Source of the DNA: Cinclus cinclus
Lineage: Eukaryota; Chordata; Aves; Passeriformes; Cinclidae
Assembly (NCBI RefSeq): GCF_963662255.1
Contig: NC_085060.1
Coordinates: forward strand, 7,813,630-7,877,629
Length of the DNA stretch: 64,000 bases
Direction of reading: 5' to 3'
The stretch's first letter is position 1, and every line of letters begins with the position of its first letter. The position numbers and the translations under genes were made by a program. The notes under the pieces were generated by a model. The model had not been told where the DNA came from. It ran no database searches and worked only from the letters and a program-made list of their open reading frames with translations. This document shows positions 61,359 through 64,000 of the stretch, one piece after another.

Positions 61359-63774
61359 GGACCATGTGGAATTAGAACGTTTAAAAAACCCTATAAACAG
61401 AAGTCATGCCAACATCATAATACATGAGAGCTCAGCAGTGTTGTGTGATCCATCAAAGCAGAAAAGGTTTACTCGTTTATTATTTGAACACATATTCCAG
61501 GCACCATACGTCAGCTTGTTAGGAAATTATTAAAATATTAGATAGAGGCTTTTCCCCCCTCAAATGCATCGATAGTTGCCATGGACAGAGCAGAAGTGCT
61601 GAGAACCAGCTTTAAAGCACCAAAACAGAAGTTTAAAGGTTGTCTGTTCCCCAGTAGCAAGACTCACACAGAGCCAATGCCAATCACCTTCAGTGCAGAA
61701 ATAAACAAAAACATTCTGACAAATTCAACTGCAATCTTTCATTTGTGACTTTCATGGTACTGAGGCATATTTTTCTTGGCCAACGAAAAGCTTGCCAATG
61801 CCATGTGCCCCCCAAAAGCACTCTGTGTCCATGGGAGAGAAGGGAGCTCCCACATGACACACCTGGATGTTTAAGAACATAGCTTGGCATGTTGCTTCTA
61901 ACAGAGGTTGGCTGGTATTCATATGAAACTCCACACAGACTTGCATTGCTTTCAAAAAATAAAGTAACACAGAACTGGTGAGGTTGTTTCCAGCCACCCA
62001 AGGAATTCTTGGGGAAATACTGCAGTTTGTTAACACTATAATGAACATTTATTTTTTGGCACAGTCCCCCTTTGCCCTTTTTCAAGCACCAGGGAGCTGA
62101 AAATGCTCCAGTTTTCAGATGCTTTCCTTCTATCACCATCACCAGTAACATACAAAGGAAGAATTGACAAAACTGAGCAAGTCACAAAATTTGGGATTAC
62201 TCTATGCACGAAAATAAATCCCAGGCTAGCCTAATGACTTCCTATAGGGACAGGCTAATCCAAGGAGGGCAAAACTTTAGATGAAACCCATTTTTAAGAT
62301 GACTCTTCTGAAGGTTAACAGTTCCTTTTATGAGGGATCAAGGCAACATCCAATTGAACCCTGAGCATACATGGATATTTCCTCCACAGAAATAGCAGGG
62401 AGGATTCTGGGTAGCTACAGCATGGGCAGCTTGGATCACAGGAGGTGACTGTTATTACAATGACTGGCATAAGCAGCTCTCAGGACCAGTCTCATAACTA
62501 TTTGTATCCCATTTCTAAGAGAAAGCCTTCTGTTCTCAAAGCTACAAAAGGCCAAAACATCCTTCTGGGGAAGGAAAAGCATTTGAGCCAGGGATGTGGC
62601 AGACTGCTAGTGAGGATTAAGAAAGCAATTGGACAAATGTCTCAGGATCCTCTCCCCTCAAATGCTGCTTGAAGCCAGGGAAGACAGATGCAGTCTTGTA
62701 CATGACCAAAATACGTGAGCAATTTTTGGTCCCCAGCTGCTGATCACTTGTTATGATTGCATCTAGTTTAAACTGAAGGTATCTGAGCTACAGTAGATCT
62801 ATACACAGTCATAAGGCACCAACAACTATGTGCTAAAAAGGCCTCTTATGGAAAAAACCTGAAATCTTGTTCACGTAACTAGAAAAGTATCTGTTCAGCA
62901 AGGGAAAATACAGCTACAATAATTTTTAGCCTTTTACATTTCTACCTCCTACTTCAGGTTTTCATTGGCAAAACCAAAAAGGAAGGCAGTGTACTTTAGC
63001 TATCTCTGCCTCACTGGTTACATTGAGGTCAGACAAGTGATAGTGAACAAAGACATTGACCAGAGAAAAACCTCTGGAAAGCAGGGAATTTGGGGCTTCA
63101 AACCACACTGTATCAGTGGAAATACTCCAAAGGCCTCCTCATGATTAGGAAATTGAAAGCTCCATCATTAAGCAACAAAAGGTAACACCAGCAGGAACAC
63201 CACAGAATCTGTTTGGTCTGCTTATTTTTGTAGGACAAAAGCTTTGGTCTTTCAGAGAGAAAGTCTATATTTTACCTTCAATCCTTCTTCCTAAGCTCCA
63301 ATCTCCCCTTTTTAACTAACATGATTCAGACTCTGGGTTAAGTTAGAAATTCAGACCCTGGCCACTAAGCTTAATCCTGAAGTTTGCACAGGTTAGTAGG
63401 AAGGCAGAGTATCAGACTGTCAGCTCTTGACTGTACATAATGCAGTACAAGTGTCTGCTGGTCTCCACACACAACAGGAGAAGACAGCAACACAGCCACC
63501 TCAGTGGGCAAACCCAACACACTAGGATTTACCCCAAGCCAAACAACTTCAGATTTGCCCCAATCCATGTTTGCTTTCCCAAGCCACCCCAGTTAGACAT
63601 AATTACTATTCTTTCTTTTGTCACTTAAACTCCAGCATTTGCCCAAAACTTGATAAATAAGACCATGGTCACTCTTCTGTAGTGGTTCCAGCATAGCACG
63701 ATTATGAGTGAATGATGGGAGAGGATGGGAAAGAGGGGAGAAGAGAGTGCAGGGCAGCAGGTGCAGGGGAGAGT

Positions 63775-63987
<213 letters not shown>

Positions 63988-64000
63988 TCAAAGCTGGACA

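Larger units (their letters stand above)
60725..63774 (-). other. Probable moesin 3' UTR
   Basis: No coding exon is visible between the MSN stop and two AATAAA signals on the - strand, at 61358-61353 and 60746-60741. A 2.4 kb or 3.0 kb 3' UTR would result. The first length is closer to what I recall for mammalian MSN. The boundary is inferred. Confidence 0.5.

Overview
The window is vertebrate nuclear DNA, most likely from a bird. Coding sequence is split into short GT-AG exons. The only interspersed repeats I recognise are CR1-type LINE fragments, and introns are short (hundreds of bases to about 3 kb). The species cannot be named from this.

Three protein-coding genes can be supported. (1) On the + strand, a multi-exon Rho GTPase-activating protein of the ARHGAP20 type: 14 coding exons from 30165 to 44627 that join in one open frame of 1,118 codons from the ATG at 30168, with PH, Ras-associating (RA) and RhoGAP domains and a long Ser-rich tail. 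(2) On the - strand, a complete four-exon mitochondrial [2Fe-2S] ferredoxin of the adrenodoxin (FDX1) type, 182 residues, start codon at 54472 and stop at 50284. (3) On the - strand at the right edge, the last coding exon (63939 to 63775) of an ERM protein whose residues fit moesin (MSN) better than radixin or ezrin.

Layout: 1-15.8 kb has no recognisable gene. 15.83-16.83 kb is a CpG island with a (CGGGA)n tract, a plausible promoter for the RhoGAP gene. 16.9-30.16 kb is probably its 5' intron and holds a CR1 fragment at 24.5 kb. 30.2-46.55 kb is the RhoGAP gene with its 3' UTR. 46.55-49.65 kb is the gap between two convergent genes, with a GC-rich minisatellite, a candidate CTCF site and a CR1 copy. 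49.65-54.55 kb is the ferredoxin gene. 54.55-60.7 kb is intergenic. 60.7-63.94 kb is the probable moesin 3' UTR and last exon.

The most interesting point is the gene set. In mammals FDX1 and ARHGAP20 lie beside radixin (RDX), not moesin. Here a divergent adrenodoxin and a divergent ARHGAP20-like gene lie beside moesin. The simplest reading is that this is the sister block from vertebrate whole-genome duplication, with ohnologues of FDX1 and ARHGAP20 that are, as far as I recall, absent next to MSN in human. The three genes have no obvious shared pathway (Rho-GTPase control, mitochondrial electron transfer to P450s, membrane-cortex linkage). Their proximity looks inherited rather than operonic.
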